DNA of 7,187 bases, taken from assembly GCA_025354615.1 (NCBI GenBank), contig JANXMO010000472.1:1-7187 (forward strand), read 5' to 3'. The notes under the pieces are model-generated. The model was not told the DNA's origin, searched no databases, and worked only from the letters and a program-made list of their open reading frames with translations. This stretch comes from Burkholderiales bacterium (GTDB lineage Bacteria; Pseudomonadota; Gammaproteobacteria; Burkholderiales; Burkholderiaceae_C). A program made the translations under genes and the position numbers. Of this stretch, positions 6,202-7,187 are shown one piece after another; the stretch's first letter is position 1; every line of letters begins with the position of its first letter.

Positions 6202-7140
6202 ATGAGCAGCCTGATTGAACAAGCAGCCAAGCGGCTGGAGCAAATTCGGCAGGCCGGCATCGAGGTGCCTGGTACGGCAGCACCGGCAGAAGAGCAAAAG
6301 CGCGTTGCCGTGCCGCCCAAAGCCGTTCTGGCTCGTGCGGTCGACGTGGAGACGCCTGACGATGGGCAAGCGTCATCGCGCCACATCGAGTTCGACTTTG
6401 CCGCGCTGGCAGCGGCCGGCATCGTGACGCCGCACGCGCCGCGCACGCAAATGGCCGACCAGTACCGCGTCATCAAGCGGCCGTTGATCAGCAACGCCAT
6501 GGGCAAAGGTGCGGCGCCGCTGGCACACGGCAATCTGATCATGATCACCAGTGCGCTGGCCGGTGAAGGCAAAAGTTTCACCTCGGTCAACCTTGCCATG
6601 AGCATTGCCGCCGAGCTGGACACCACGGTGATGCTGGTCGACGCCGATGTGGCGCGCCCTTCGGTGCTGCGCATGCTCGGCCTGCCGGACAGCCCCGGCC
6701 TGCTCGACCTGCTCGAAGGGCGGGCCGACATGGCCGGCGTGCTGCTGCGAACCAATGTCGACAAGTTGACCTTGTTGCCGAGCGGAACGCCGCACCCACG
6801 GGCCACGGAATTGTTGGCCAGCGACAGCATGCGCCAGCTGCTTGACGACATGGCCACCCGCTACCCCGACCGCATCATCATTTTCGATTCGCCGCCGCTG
6901 CTGCTGACCACCGAGTCCCGCGTGCTGGCCACGCACATGGGCCAGGTCGTCGTCGTCGTACAGGCTGACAAGACATTGCAGGCCGATGTGCAGCACGCGC
7001 TGTCGACGATCGAGAGCTGCCCGGTGCGGATGATGTTGCTGAACCAGACGCGCAGCGATTCCCATGGCGGCTACGGTTATGGCTACGGCAACGGTTATGG
7101 CTACGGCTATGGCTACCAGAGCGAAAAAGCGGAGGCATGA
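6202..7140 (+). CDS. XrtA-associated tyrosine autokinase (BY-kinase)
   Basis: A 312-residue cytoplasmic bacterial tyrosine kinase that partners the chain-length determinant and controls polymerisation by cycles of tail autophosphorylation. Seen: N-terminal helix MSSLIEQAAKRLEQIRQAG typical of the XrtA-locus group; the RxxDQYRVIKRPL-like segment around 81-94; Walker A (SALAGEGKS, 117-125); Walker A' (VMLVDADVARPS, 143-154); Walker B (IIIFDSPP, 225-232); and a tail with seven tyrosines between 291 and 305. The start ATG has AGGG 6 nt upstream, and the gap to the preceding gene is 46 nt. It is a stand-alone kinase as in many proteobacterial XrtA loci. The stop codon overlaps the start of the next gene, so translation is probably coupled. 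Confidence 0.94.
   Translation: MSSLIEQAAKRLEQIRQAGIEVPGTAAPAEEQKRVAVPPKAVLARAVDVETPDDGQASSRHIEFDFAALAAAGIVTPHAPRTQMADQYRVIKRPLISNAMGKGAAPLAHGNLIMITSALAGEGKSFTSVNLAMSIAAELDTTVMLVDADVARPSVLRMLGLPDSPGLLDLLEGRADMAGVLLRTNVDKLTLLPSGTPHPRATELLASDSMRQLLDDMATRYPDRIIIFDSPPLLLTTESRVLATHMGQVVVVVQADKTLQADVQHALSTIESCPVRMMLLNQTRSDSHGGYGYGYGNGYGYGYGYQSEKAEA
7069..7116 (+). repeat. Eight 6-bp GGYTAY repeats encoding the kinase Tyr-Gly tail
   Basis: Eight consecutive 6-bp units (GGCTAC or GGTTAT variants) encode Gly-Tyr; the fourth unit is GGCAAC (Gly-Asn). Together they supply all seven tail tyrosines (291, 293, 295, 299, 301, 303, 305). Alternating TAC and TAT codons suggest partial drift, though 12-bp blocks still recur. 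In-frame gain or loss of units would change the number of phosphorylation sites without breaking the gene. Confidence 0.85.
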
Positions 7141-7187
7141 TGAGGATGGCCCGCCGTGTTGCCTCAACCCCTGGGCTGGCCCCGTTG
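7140..7187 (+). CDS. Start of next operon gene, cut by window end (possible outer-membrane protein)
   Basis: Only the first 16 codons are visible, reading MRMARRVASTPGLAPL. Three in-frame ATGs (7137, 7140, 7146) follow a strong GGAGG at 7131-7135; 7140 is taken as a compromise on spacing (4 nt), while 7146 gives 10 nt. All but 7146 overlap the kinase stop, showing translational coupling. The basic N-terminus would suit a signal peptide. In known XrtA loci the gene after the kinase is often a predicted outer-membrane protein, so that is the expectation from context only; the visible residues cannot prove it. Confidence 0.6.
   Translation, partial: MRMARRVASTPGLAPL

Overview
The window looks like chromosomal DNA of a Gram-negative betaproteobacterium, probably Burkholderiales or a relative. 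The reasons are a GC-rich, compact gene layout, a lipobox lipoprotein, a PEP-CTERM protein, and an exopolysaccharide operon of the XrtA (exosortase A) type. The genus cannot be named from sequence reading alone.

Left part (1-1495). A secreted PEP-CTERM protein is encoded on the minus strand (13-789). It has a textbook sigma-54 promoter (840-854, minus) and, just upstream, a 19-bp dyad ACGACA-N7-TGTCGT (874-892). A small solitary DNA-binding protein with an IS630-transposase-like N-terminal fold lies on the plus strand (about 921-1382). Right after its stop codon is a second copy of the dyad (1390-1408), identical at 16 of 19 positions when read on the opposite strand. The two copies therefore bracket the helix-turn-helix gene.

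Middle (1496-3540, minus strand). Two genes form a likely operon: an E1-like ThiF/MoeB-family adenylyltransferase, followed 59 nt later by a nitroreductase-fold flavoprotein. The pair resembles a ThiF plus nitroreductase module whose substrate is unknown. A 344-bp divergent intergenic region (3541-3884) separates it from the exopolysaccharide genes and holds overlapping inverted repeats.

Right part (3885-7187, plus strand). This is the front of an XrtA-type exopolysaccharide operon: an outer-membrane export lipoprotein, an inner-membrane chain-length determinant (Wzz/PCP family), a cytoplasmic tyrosine autokinase with a Tyr-Gly tail, and the first codons of a translationally coupled next gene. 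In known loci of this type the next gene is an outer-membrane protein. The three complete proteins would control polymer length and carry the polymer through the envelope. PEP-CTERM proteins such as the one at the left are the usual cargo of the exosortase encoded in such loci. No exosortase, prsK or prsR is in the window.

The strongest non-gene signals are the sigma-54 promoter on the PEP-CTERM gene and the paired dyads. Together they suggest regulation by a sigma-54 activator (PrsR is the family candidate) or by the neighbouring helix-turn-helix protein.
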